26,095 bases of DNA from Hymenoscyphus infarciens (lineage: Eukaryota; Ascomycota; Leotiomycetes; Helotiales; Helotiaceae). Below the pieces are notes generated by a model. That model ran no database searches and was not told the origin of the DNA. It worked only from the letters and a program-made list of their open reading frames with translations. This document shows, piece after piece, positions 1 through 10,899 of the stretch (position 1 is its first letter; each line of letters begins with the position of its first letter). The translations under genes were made by a program, and so were the position numbers. The stretch lies in assembly GCA_001414345.1 (NCBI GenBank), contig LLCB01000525.1, forward strand, positions 1 to 26,095, written 5' to 3'.

Positions 1-679
1 AAGAAGTCTTTTATTTAAAGACCTAGTAACTTTTAGATCTCTAGTGTTTTTTTACTAATTTATATTATAGTTATTAATTAATTATAAGAATAAAAGTAGA
101 TATATAAGTAGTTACTACTTAGTTTTAGTACTAAAACTTTACTAAAAAGTAGTAATAAGCTAAAGAACGTTTAGAAAATAATATATCTAATAAAGAGATC
201 TTAAGAATATTTATTAGAGTATAAGAGTATTAAATATATATATACTTTAATAATCTAATAAAAATCTATAAGTAGCTCTATAATGCTTATATAAAACTCT
301 CTACTAAAAATATATTAAAAGAGATAATTAGGTAAGTTTTTTAATATAGTTAAACTACTTAGTTATATATATATTTAAGTTATTAAACTAATAAAGGAAA
401 AAGATTATACTTACTATTAATATAAAGGTCTTATAAGAAGATGTTATTTATTATTCTTTTATATATTTTATATTATGTTTTTATATACTATACCTAGAAC
501 CCTAGTATACATCGGTAATACTAAAACCTCTTAACCGCCTATCTTAAAAACACTCTTTAAATTAGTAATCTATATTTAATTTATCTTTCCTATAATATAC
601 TATAAAATATAGTTATTATAAGCTTAGTATTAAATTAGTATTATCTTAAATAAGGAATAAGGAGGGGAAAGGCTAACTA
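1..679. other. Unassigned RIP-mutated DNA
   Basis: No frame could be supported here. The stretch holds one copy of the palindromic core shared with the tandem arrays (346-358, ATAGTTAAACTAC) and a run with several consecutive TA dinucleotides near 236-246. It may contain the end of an element that begins outside the window. Confidence 0.5.
346..358. repeat. Single copy of shared 13-bp palindrome
   Basis: The site reads ATAGTTAAACTAC, one base away from the perfect odd palindrome GTAGTTAAACTAC that forms the core of the arrays at 5076-5775 and 25170-26095. Further isolated near-copies lie at 7350-7362, 7560-7572, 11432-11444 and 16739-16751. Confidence 0.55.
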
Positions 680-2330
680 CTTACTTTTTAAACTCTTATA
701 AACTATATAAGACTAAATTAATTCTATTACTCTTCTATTTTATTATTCTCCTTTTCTTCTATCTACTAACCTTATAAGTACTATTATTTCTATTATTATT
801 ATTATTATTATTCTACTACTTCTTTTTCTAAAAATCTTCTTCTATCCTCTCTACTTCCTAGTTTTTAACCTCCTCTCCTATGTCTTTATCCTTATTACTC
901 TCTACTATAAAGTTCTTATAATCTTCTTCGATTTTATAAAAGGTGATTTTATTACCCCTCTAAGCCTACTTAACTACGTCTTATATCTTCTTATCTTCTA
1001 TTTCTTAATTTTTAATATTCTCTTTTATTTAATTATTTACTAGTCTTTTATCCTTTATTATAAGAAATCCTTTTTTTTTAAATAACTTAAATATAGAGAG
1101 AGCTTATATAGTAATATTATATTTTATAGAATTTTTAAAGATATTTAAGAGCTTTAAGTATAAGACTTTTAAGTACTTAAGATTTTCCTAACCTATTTTT
1201 CCTACTTCTTTTAATATACTATCTAAGTACTTTTAATACTTTTCTATTATCTATATAAATAAAAACATTATATTCTTATTTAAACCTAAAATCCTAAATT
1301 ACTTAGAAAGGTTAGAAATAACCTATATTACTAGAGATAAAATAACTTACTAGTTATAACTATTATTTATTATAGCTGTTAATATATAAGTAACCGTTTA
1401 TATAATAATTACTAAAGTAATAGACCTAGGTTTAATTTCTATAGGTAACCTATAACTATTATCTAGATCTTATATATAGCTAAGAGAGTTAATTCCTCTT
1501 TATACTATACTACTATTATCTTATATTATATATTTAAATATAGAAAATCTAGTATCTATATTCTCTAACCTTTACTAAAGATATACCTTCTTATTATTAG
1601 CTATCTTTCCTCTTAATACTATATTAATAATATATATAAGTAACTTATAATATACTAACTTATAAACATCTTCTAGCTTCTTTTACTTATTATCGTATTT
1701 TCGCTCTTTATTATATATACTTACTATATAAGACCTAAGTATTTATATACTAGCTAGTAAATTAGTATTTAAGGAAGCGTTAAATAATTCGCTTAGTATT
1801 ATAGTTTTAGTTAGTGAATTTATATTTATATATATAAGAGAAGGTTAATTTCCCCTCTACTATTAAGGCTTAACTTCTTAATAATTTACGTATATCTCTT
1901 TTATAGCTAGAAAGAATATACTTAAATTACTATACTCTTTTCTAATTTTTATCTAATCTAAGAAATAGATCTTTATAAGTATAATCTTTAAATCCTAAAA
2001 TACTTTTAAAGGCTTTAAATCCCCTTTCTTATAAATATCTAGATTATATAATAGGCTGAAAAATTCCTAGTACTCTACTAGAACCTATAATAGGTAGAGA
2101 GCTTAGAAAGACCTATTATCTTACTAACTTCTAGACATAAAATATAATTTCTTTTTTAGAGATTTTCTAGTATTTAAACTAGTAAGATTATAAATAGTAA
2201 GTTAATTACTCTTAAATACTTACTTAAAGGTTACTTTATCTATTAGAATTAAAGATATAATAATATCTTAGATATAAATTAGAATTAAGAAGATAATCTA
2301 ACTATAGATAAGACTAACTTTAGGTAGATT
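680..2330 (-). pseudogene. RIP-degraded reading frame, unknown protein
   Basis: On the minus strand one phase can be followed for about 550 codons. I counted about 20 stops in 265 codons (1740-960), against about 33 for a second minus phase; the third ran at about 15 percent over the first 118 codons. All stops are TAA or TAG, as expected from mutated Gln and Trp codons. A surviving ATG lies at 2158-2156, but the frame also reads on upstream of it. The middle (around 1700-1550) is rich in Lys, Arg and Glu. The tail (960-830) is strongly ac­idic, with motifs such as IEEDYKNFIVE, then lysine-rich, and contains a poly-Asn run encoded by the ATT microsatellite at 792-813. The frame seems to diverge from the plus-strand relic beginning near 2292, the two overlapping by a few dozen bases at most. 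I recognise no domain. It could be a transposon protein or a host-type gene caught in a repeat. Confidence 0.5.
792..813. repeat. ATT trinucleotide microsatellite
   Basis: About seven uninterrupted ATT units. In the minus-strand relic frame they read as AAT (Asn) codons, giving a poly-asparagine tract near the C-terminal end of the putative protein. Confidence 0.8.
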
Positions 2331-5075
2331 AAGAAAGTAATATAAATAGCTTTAAAATTACTAAGGAAAAAGATATAAATCTAACTATCTAGAATAACTA
2401 AAGTTAAAGAAGTTTAGATTATTAAATAGTAGAAGGCTATAGATTTTTTTCTAGTTATAAGAACTTTATATAATAAGGCCCTCTTATATATAGTAAGTAG
2501 AAGAAGGTAGGCTTTATTAATAAAATATAAGTATTATAAGAATTAAATAAAGACTAAAGAAATTTAAATTAGCTAGAGGATATTCTACTTTAAAGAATAC
2601 TTAAAGGTAGTTAAAGAATTAACATAGAGGTAGTTAGGTTTTATAGAGGTTAGGTAGCTTATAAGCTTTTATAACTAAAAGATAGATAGATAAATAATAG
2701 TTATAAACTATCTTTTATATATTAGTACTCTTAGTTTAGTATTAAAAGAATAACTATCTTTCTAATAAAAAGTAGAGAGAGATATTATAATATATATAGA
2801 CTAATTTCTATAGTATATTAATAAGGTAAAAGTTAAATTTATTAAGAAGATAAAACGTAATTTTATTAACTAAATATTAGAAGAAACCTTAAAAGTAGAG
2901 CTAAATAATATTAAAAATATATTAAAATAACTTAATATCTAAGAATCCTATATATATATAGTTAGATATAAACTTTATAAGAGAGGAATTAGACAACTAT
3001 AATATAGTATTATACTAGATAAGTATTTAGAACTATTAGTACTAGGAGGATAAATCTCTCTTAAATAGCTATATTAGATTATACTAATATTCTCTAACCT
3101 TATAGAATTACTCTAGTAGCCTCTATAGTGTTCCTCTACTTATTCTTCTCTTAGTATTAAAGTAACCTTCGCCTATCTTACCTCTTCTCTCTTCCTATTA
3201 TATATTAATTATAAATATAATAATTAATAACTAGGTATATAATAAAGAGGACTAGGTAAGCCTTCTTTATAAAGGCTTTATATAATATTTTAGAGAGGCT
3301 TTATATAGTAAATCTCTATAAGAGGTTTAAATAGTATTAGTATATAAAAGCTATAAGAGAGCCTCTAACACCTAACTATATCTAGCGTAGTAGGCGAAAG
3401 TAGGATCTATAAAATCTTAATTAAGCTAATAGATAAAGGTAGACATGTTTTAATATTATAGTTTATATTATATCTAATAGTTATTATTATAACTAGTAGC
3501 TTTAGATAATAGTTTAGAGAAATTTTAGCTTTAGAAACTTTAGTTTTAGGAAATTTCTTCTTCTAGGAAATTAGTAAGTAAGAATATCTAAGAAGCTCTA
3601 TGTTCTTTACCTTATATTCCTATATTCTAACTACTTAGCTAGATGTCTATTTTACTAGTAAATAATTAATAAGACGCTTTAACACTAGTAGTAGGTACTA
3701 AGCTATTATATACTTTAAAATCATATTTACTAGGAAATTAGTATAAAAATAATTTAAAACGTTAGGTATATTTATAAGGTTTCTTTATATAGAGAGCGTA
3801 TAAGAATTATATATTATATAGTAGTAGCTTAAAAGAACCTTAAATAAGGCTTTTATTAGAGCCCTTTAGCCTTATTATAAATAGGTGCTCTAATAACAAC
3901 GATTATAACTTTAAAAGTACTAGTATTATAGTATTATAAACTATAACGTTAAACGTAGGTATTACTTAGATTTAGGATTAATTTAAAGTATATTATTCTT
4001 AGAAGGTAATAAACATCTCTACCTTTATCCTCTTTAGTAGATAGTAGAGCATTTATACTATGTTATCTATAAACTTATATTATCTTTAATTTATAGTAAA
4101 TATAATCTTATAAGAGACGTAGTTATAAGAGAGATAGCTCTTTTAAAGGGGGTTAATTAGGCCCTAGTCTAGTAAACCTTAAGCTAAATTTAGATATCTA
4201 AGAGAGGAAAGTATAGAGATAAGCTAATTTAGTAACTTTTTCTTCTATTATTAATTATAGTAACTAGTATAAAACCTCCTATATATATAGTCTTTATATT
4301 CGAAATATAAATCGAAGCTAATATTATATAGTACATTCCTCTTATTTAAATATAATTACTATAATGTTATATATATAATAATATCTTTAGTATTTTATAA
4401 TATAATTATATACCTATTATTTATCTAGGTATATATTAATAATAGTTAGGTTTTTAAGAAGTATAATAAGAATAAACTATAACGTAGTAGAAGGAGAGTA
4501 GCTGAAAAGAGAGCTATTTAGAAACCTAAAGAGTCTATATTTAATCTACTTTACGTAGTAATTCTTATTAGTCTTAGTTAATTAGTAATAAACGCTATAG
4601 CTAAGAAAAATAAATCTACGCTATATTATATAAGTGAAAAGTCTTTATTATAGTTTTTAGCTTTATTAATAATAACTAAGATTTAGGTATCTCTTTTTAT
4701 AGCCTAGTATACCTCTAAAGTTACTTATTATACTTATCCTTCTATTTAAAGGAATAATATTACTATATAACTTCTAATATAATAGTTTTCTATATAACTT
4801 ATATATAAATATCTATAGAAGTTTAATAATCTATATTATATCTATACTAGGGATTTATATATATATTAGAAATTTATCTCTATAAGTATACTATTAATTC
4901 TACTTTAGGTTATTTAGAAAGCGTTATTTAAGGATTATCTATTTATATATAAGTTAGAGAAGGATTTAAAAGGATAAGATTAAAAGAGAAAGTAATATAA
5001 GAATAATAAGATGTTAGAAAATAAGAGGTAGAAGGTCCTTATAGCTAGACACTTATAAAGAAAAAGTAAGTAAAG
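2292..5075 (+). pseudogene. Long RIP-degraded reading frame, unknown protein
   Basis: A single plus-strand phase (codons starting at positions divisible by 3) reads as protein-like sequence for roughly 925 codons with no phase change, which fits point mutation without indels. Nearly all stops are TAA or TAG. Segments with good protein character include LKVVKELT around 2600, IRDVVIREIALLKGVN around 4120 and the charged end KRIRLKEKVI near 4980. Two in-frame TGA codons (near 4503 and 4632) are not direct RIP products of Gln or Trp and may come from CGA. The frame runs into the tandem array that starts at about 5076, whose 42-bp unit and part of its longer units (51 bp) are multiples of three, so the array may once have encoded C-terminal repeats. 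It diverges from the minus relic to its left. No family is recognised. A weak DKT-like motif near 2306 is not enough to call a transposase. Confidence 0.52.
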
Positions 5076-5775
5076 AAAAGGTAGTTTAAGTACTAAGTAT
5101 ATTATACGTTTAAGTAGACTATATAAAAAAAAGATAGTTTAAAAAGAAGGTAGTTTAACTACTAAGTATACTATATAAAAATAAAAAGAAGGTAGTTTAA
5201 CTACTAAGTATACTATATAAAAAAAAGGTAGTTTAAAAAGAAGGTAGTTTAACTACTAAGTATATTATATAAAAATAAAGAAAAGGTAGTTTAACTACTA
5301 AGTATATTATATAAAAAAAGATAGTTTAAAAAGAAGGTAGTTTAACTACTAAGTATACTATATAAAAATAAAAAGAAGGTAGTTTAACTACTAAGTATAC
5401 TATATAAAAAAAAGGTAGTTTAAAAAGAAGGTAGTTTAACTATTAAGTATACTATATAAAAATAAAAAGAAGGTAGTTTAACTACTAAGTATACTATATA
5501 AAAAAAAGGTAGTTTAAAAAGAAGGTAGTTTAACTACTAAGTATACTATATAAAAATAAAGAGAAGGTAGTTTAACTACTAAGTATATTATATAAAAAAA
5601 GGTAGTTTAAAAAGAAGGTAGTTTAACTACTAAGTATATTATATAAAAATAAAAAGAAGGTAGTTTAACTATTAAGTATACTATATAAAAAAAGGTAGTT
5701 TAAAAAGAAGGTAGTTTAACTACTAAGTATATTATACGAAAATAGGTAGTTTAAAAAGAAGGTAGTTTAAGTAGA
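5076..5775. repeat. Tandem array with alternating 42 and 51/52-bp units
   Basis: The core GGTAGTTTAACTACTAAG recurs with successive spacings of about 42, 52, 43, 51, 42, 52, 42, 52, 42, 51, 42, 51 and 51 bases from 5149 onward, making a higher-order unit of about 93-94 bp repeated six to seven times. The longer units carry an extra block, AAAGGTAGTTTAAAAAG. Differences between copies are confined mainly to A-tract length and C/T alternations (TATACTATA or TATATTATA). The array begins where the plus relic ends and precedes the end of the minus relic at 5830-7420, so it sits between two convergent frames. Each unit contains the 13-bp palindrome GTAGTTTAACTAC. Confidence 0.92.
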
Positions 5776-5829
5776 GCCTAGGAACGTAGAAAGAAGGGCT
5801 AAATAAATAAACATAAGTATATAAAGTAG

Positions 5830-7420
5830 ATACTAAAAACCTAAACTCTAGTAACTCTAAATAGCTTAAATAACCTCCTCTCCCTTTACCTATCTCCTTC
5901 TACTTATATTTCTTAGACGCTAGACTCTATAGATTATAATCTAATTAAGTAGTATATTTATATCTCTTTATTTCTCTCTTAGAACTAGAGGAGGGACTGT
6001 TTCTAATAGCTTAGTTTTCGTTACTTAAGTCTTATTCTAATAATATTATAATATAAGTTAGAAGTATTAAGTTTATTATTTAATTAAAACTTATAAGTTT
6101 TATTAGAAACTCTATTACTTACTATATCTCTAGAATACTTAATAGTAGAGTCTTCTCCTACTTATATTTAGTATTAGTAGAAAGAAAATAGTATATTTAT
6201 TATCTTATCTTAAAATTATAGTAAATACTAGAGAGAATAGGCCTTAAAAGAATAAGTTAATTTACTTAGAACCTAAGTCTTCTTCTTTAATTCTATAGAT
6301 TCTATAGCCCTTTAATTAAACCATTTCTATATATCCTTCCTACTATAGGCTAGCTAAATATAAAATTCTAGTTTATTAAGTTCTTATAGCTATATTATAT
6401 AAGTATTAGATTAAAGGATTACTTTAGTATTAAAGTATAGTTTAGTAAATGTTTTACTATTAGTAGAGGCCTAGGACTTAAAATTATCTAAAGCCTAGAG
6501 AGCTTATAAAACAGTATCCTAGGGATTTATAGATATTAAGAGTAGATAGCGATAATATATAAGCTTAGTCTAGAGGCGAGTCTTCTAGTTCTTAATAGTA
6601 TTATAGACCTTATTTACTAAAACCTTATAAATAGTAGTATTATAATTAAGGTTAGTAAATCCTAATTTATATAGAAGGTCTTAAAATTTTTCACTATTAT
6701 AATCGGTTTAGGTTTTATCTCCCTTTTTCGTTATAGTTAAACACCTAGTATAAAACTAAGCTTATATAATTTTAGTAAAATAAACATAGCTAAAATTAAC
6801 CTACTATTTCTTTATAATTTATTTAAAAGGTATCTTATTAATTATATATAGTTCCTAGTCTTCTAAGAATCTAAAATGTTATAGAGTTAAATTAGTTAAC
6901 TCCTTTTCTAAAACGTTCTTATAAGGTATATAACACTATTTATTATAATTTTCCTCTATAAGCTAGATATATATACTAAAAAATAGAACCTTGTTATTAA
7001 GCGATTTATAAGTAAAGAAGCGTAAAGGCTTAATAAATATTTAAAAAATCCTAAGTTTAAGTACCTCTAGATCTATTAAAGGTTAATATTATAAAAACGT
7101 ATAATAGAGAGGTAGTATTTTAGTACTAATTATACGTTTTTAAAGAGTAGATATAGATATATTATCTAGATAATTAAGGAATCTATTAGTATAAGTAATA
7201 ATATAAGAAGAATATAAGAACTATATACTCTATAGTATATACTACTATATTATAATTACCGTAGTTATAATAGATAGAAGATTAGACCTTTAACCTTAAA
7301 TAGGAATAATAAACACTTATATAATAAGAGGAGGCGAAAAGAGTATAAGGTAGTTAAACTATTAGAATCCTTTATTTTATCCCTTTACTAGGCCTTTAGC
7401 CTTTAAAGTAGCCTTCCTTC
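5830..7420 (-). pseudogene. RIP-degraded reading frame, unknown protein
   Basis: One minus-strand phase reads through for about 530 codons. In 7180-6390 it has about 24 stops in 265 codons, against about 45 in an alternative phase, and all are TAA or TAG. The upstream third is hydrophobic and basic; the middle has a charged segment beginning KKGDKT near 6730; the end, near 5990-5900, has FKLFRVTR preceded by an Arg/Glu-rich stretch that looks like a coiled coil. A NYLDNI sequence at 7161-7178 superficially resembles a reverse-transcriptase YLDD box changed by RIP, but the flanks do not match that family. The frame diverges from the plus relic starting near 7860 and converges on the array ending at 5775. 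A few Gln and Trp codons survive (for example TGG near 6323). Function unknown. Confidence 0.5.
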
Positions 7421-7860
7421 TATAACTCTCTTTAACTTATAACTAAATATCGATTTATAAATTCTAAATTAATACCTCTCTTAAGCTAACTAACTCTAAA
7501 CATTACTTTATTAACTATTTCTAAAGTATCTCTATCTATCTTATAACTTTAAATACTATATAGTTTAACTACTAACTTTTATAATCTTTAGCTTTCTTAA
7601 GCTAAGCCTAACTTTAAAGTCTCTTCTAACTATAATATTATAATAATCTCTACCTTAATACGTCTACTTATCTTAAAGTATTTATACTTAGTTTTTAATA
7701 CTATAAACTATTACCTTATATTTAGAACCCTGGTTCTAGACCTAAACTTACCTTTATAGTATAACGTCGCTCTTCTACTATATTATAGCCTTCTAAGGAA
7801 GGCTATCTATATTAGTAGGTTATTCTTATCTAGACTATTAACTCTTCCCTTTTTTAGATC
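7421..7860. other. Unassigned region between divergent relics
   Basis: This gap lies between the start sides of two divergent relic frames and could hold their promoters, but RIP has erased recognisable elements. It contains a near-copy of the shared palindrome at 7560-7572 (ATAGTTTAACTAC); another, at 7350-7362, lies inside the adjoining minus relic. Both strands can be read as protein-like fragments here at stop densities no better than background, so I make no gene call. Confidence 0.4.
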
Positions 7861-10530
7861 TACTTTACCTTATCTTTTAAATACTAATATACTACTATAT
7901 AAAGCCTCTAGATTATTTAGTATTATTATATCTCTAAAGTATAACGTCTAATATATAACTTTAGATCCTATATTATTACTTCTAACCTTATATTAAGTAT
8001 CCTTATATTCCTAGCTAACTTCTATATTTAACTAATAGCTATCTAGTTACTATATAGTAATTTAACCGAATTAAAAAAAACCTATTAGTATATACTTATA
8101 AAGCTCTAACTAAGTAAAGTAACCTTAATCGTCGCCTTCTTAGTAAAGGGTTATTTAATATAAATAATCTTCTCTAGGTCTAGAATATAACTAAAATTAA
8201 GAATAAAAACAAGACCTTCTAGTAGAATATTAATATATAAGATAGCGAGTTAGCTCCCTTATAGAATATTAGCATATAGGATAATAAGTTAGCTTCTAAG
8301 GAGAATATAAGTATATAGGATAGTAAGTTAGCTTTTAAGAAGAATATTAGTATATAAGATAGTAAGTTAGCTCTCTTAGAGAATATTATTATACTAGATA
8401 GCAAGTCGGCTCCTTTAGAGAATAAAGACATTGAATTATTATCTTATACTCTAACTAGTAAAGTCTTATACTTTACTATTCTATTAGTAGACCTAAAACT
8501 AGCTAGATAATAGATATTATATGTAAAAAATAGCAAAAAAGCCTTTATTCTATTTAAAAATAAAGTTAAAACTTAGGTATTAGTTCCTTATTCCTAATTA
8601 ATAACTTCTTAGAAGAAGTAGATTATTAAGAGTAATATATTACTTCTTAATAATCCTTTACTCTAGGCTCTTATAGGTATTAATCTTATTAAACTTTACT
8701 AAGAGAAGTAGATATACTATAATAAGTAAGCTATAGACCTCTTTAAAGTTACTATCTTTAAAGCTATAGATTATTTTATATAGCTATAGCTATTAAAGTA
8801 TACTAAACCTAGGACACTTATTAGTATTTAGGTTAAGAAGATCTAAGATTATATATAGATTAATAACGTTATATACTATAGAACTATAGCTAGCTTACTT
8901 AAAGCCTGTCTTATAAGTTAGATTAAGGCTACTAGCTTAAGAATATACTAAAATAATATATAGCTAGATACTAACAAAAACCGACATTAGTATAAATTAG
9001 CTTATATAACTACTAGAGCTTTAGTAAGGTCTTTAATAAAGTAGTAGATTAAAAAAGCTATCTCTCTTAATACTATTATAGATAAGAATACTAGAGAAGC
9101 TAGTAATTCTAAAGAAGCTAATAATAATATTATTACTCTAATAAATACCTTACTTTATAGTTCTTCTTCTCTTAAGCCTACTCTCTTTACTAAAAGCTAC
9201 TCTTCTCTTAGTAAGGTTATATACTCTATAAATGTTAAGTACTTTATAAAAGAAGAAAAAGATACTATTATTAATATAAATATACTAAAGAAGATCTATA
9301 AAAAGGGTTATAAGAGTAAGGTTAGTAAGAGAAAGAAGGTCTTAAAATTAGAACTAAGTCTTTTAGTTAAGGAGCTAAAAAAGTAAACGTAGCCGACCCC
9401 TTCTATACTAAAAGAGGCTTTTACTAATTTAACTAAGTAATTATAACTATAGGTACTAGTTCTCTCTTCTAATAAGAGAGCTAATCTAATAGAAACTTTA
9501 AAAGAGGTATTAGTAGAAGTAGGTAACTATTTACTTAAAGGTATACTTTTAATAATTATCTTAAATATAGTACTATTACTAACCTTTTTCCTTCTAGATT
9601 CTTTTAATAAAGGAGGATCTAAGTATATTATTTAAGAACGCTTTTATAAGAAGTAATATCTAATTATACTAACTATACTAATTACTTATTTAATCTTAAT
9701 ACTACTAAGTCCTAGATACTAAGCTTAGAATTCCCTTAACTAAGGATATAAGAATCTTAAGGTTTTATATTATATAGAATTAACTTTTTAGCTAATTAGT
9801 TATATTATATAATTAAATCTATCTATTAACTCTCCTACGGTAGCTTATAAGAGTAAGTTTTAATCCTAACTATTACTTATTTATATAAAGAACTAACTCT
9901 TTTCTTATAAATAGTATATTAAATTTAGATAATAGTTATAACTAGAACTCTATAGCGATTTATAATAGATATAGATATACTCTTAAAGATTAAGATAGAG
10001 ACTAACTCTATAAAGATATAAACTTTAATCCTTTTATACTAGCTCTAAAGTCTACTATTATATTATATTTAAGAGAAAAGGTAAAATCCTTAACTAATAT
10101 ATCTATTACTAATAAAGGTATTAAGAGTAATTTAATTTCTAACCCTTAACTACTAAAGATAGCTACCCTCTTTAATAAAGATAATAAATTTATACTAATT
10201 TTTACTATCTTTTAAACACTTATAGCTATATACCTTATAAGATAGACTACCCTAGTAGAAGTACTTATATATAATATAAACTACTATATTAAAGATTATA
10301 TTAGTCTTAATATATCTTAAGCTATATATAGGAGAATATAAGTAAGTAATAGCTCTAAGAGTTCTAATATTTACTATAGTAGCTAGTTTTAAATTATAAG
10401 TATAGTTTAAAAGGAGGTAACTAAGGGACGTTAGCTTATAGAGAGGTATTTAAGAGTATATTATAATAGTTTTATTTATTTAGTAATAGGATATAGAATA
10501 GTAATTTCTATAATTTAATAGTAATAGAAT
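7860..10530 (+). pseudogene. Long RIP-degraded reading frame with N-terminal 13-residue repeats
   Basis: A plus-strand phase (codons starting at positions divisible by 3) holds for about 890 codons. Its best support is a completely stop-free run of about 111 codons from roughly 9050 to 9384, rich in Lys, Glu, Asp and Ser (for example KEEKDTIINI and the basic KVSKRKKVLKLE), then a second stop-free run of about 64 codons at 9447-9640. Five exact 39-bp repeats at 8224-8418 stay in this frame and encode a 13-residue repeat of the type ENISIxDSKLAxL. Upstream of 9030 the stops are denser but all TAA or TAG. The downstream part, near 9950-10080, looks like a Gln/Arg-rich coiled coil after allowing for RIP. 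The exact start and end are uncertain. It diverges from the minus relic to the left. I recognise no conserved domain. Confidence 0.55.
8224..8418. repeat. Five in-frame 39-bp tandem repeats
   Basis: Units begin at 8224, 8263, 8302, 8341 and 8380, exactly 39 bases apart, with a partial sixth at 8419. Each starts AGAATATTA and contains GATAGTAAGTTAGCT. Because 39 is divisible by three, the array stays in phase with the surrounding plus-strand relic. The complementary strand happens to lack stops through the array, which creates the only conventional ORF in the window. The last unit keeps GCAAGTCGG, a little less mutated than the others. Confidence 0.93.
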
Positions 10531-10590
10531 ATAAGATAGTAATACTTTCTTTAATTTAATAGTAATAGAATATAGTATAGTAATAGTATA
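10481..10590. repeat. Short imperfect repeat, period about 41 bp
   Basis: The block TAATTTAATAGTAATAGAATATA occurs at 10511 and 10552, with a diverged partial copy upstream near 10481. It lies at the end of the plus relic and upstream of the 54-bp array. Confidence 0.75.
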
Positions 10591-10899
10591 CCTTATCTTT
10601 TAGGAATATAGTATAATACTTAACGAAATGAATACTATAGCTTTTTCTCTTTTAAAATATGTCTTATAACTATTACTACTTATTTTGTCTTAATATTCTA
10701 GGCCTTATTTCCTAGTAAGTTTATATTAATTTAAAAAGGTATAGAATTACTTATAAAGAGATATAAATCTAGGATTTAGATATAGTTATTATTATAAAAG
10801 TAGTTAAAAGTTTATAGCTATTATTATCTCTATTAACTTTCTAGTATAATTTCCTATTACCTTAGATACCTAGGCCTAAAATCCTTTACTTATTAGTAA
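10591..10899. other. Unassigned RIP-mutated DNA
   Basis: No supported frame or repeat. The stretch separates the end of the plus relic and its 41-bp repeat from the 54-bp tandem array. Confidence 0.4.

Noticed and set aside
792..813. ATT microsatellite as an intergenic marker only
   Set aside because: It lies in phase with the minus relic as Asn codons, so it is better viewed as part of that frame.
2300..2325. Plus-strand DKT motif in the frame at 2292-5075, resembling DETG of pogo/Fot1-type transposases
   Set aside because: Too short, and the expected DNH-like and PLD-like blocks downstream were not found.
5076..5775. Possible CRISPR array
   Set aside because: The intervals between cores are themselves repeated, not unique spacers, and the context is eukaryotic.
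7155..7178. Minus-strand NYLDNI, possibly a reverse-transcriptase YLDD box after RIP
   Set aside because: GATGAT would become GATAAT under RIP, so the change is plausible, but neither the residues upstream nor those downstream match any reverse-transcriptase block I know.
7905..7925. Plus-strand KPLDYLV, resembling the QPLDVG motif of pogo-type transposases
   Set aside because: The preceding His/Ser-rich block and the catalytic aspartates at the usual distance are not visible, and the surrounding phase is no better than the alternative phases.
8219..8431. Minus-strand ORF of 70 codons starting at an ATG at 8431
   Set aside because: It is the antisense of five exact 39-bp repeats that lie in phase with a longer plus-strand relic. 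Its peptide is a simple Leu/Ile/Ser-rich repeat, and it exists because each unit lacks minus-strand stops.
7741..8990. Second plus-strand phase (1 modulo 3) reading as protein-like sequence across the same region
   Set aside because: It reads almost as naturally, with about 39 stops in 416 codons, which warns that appearance alone is weak evidence. The chosen phase won because of its stop-free runs at 9050-9384 and 9447-9640 and its in-frame charged composition.
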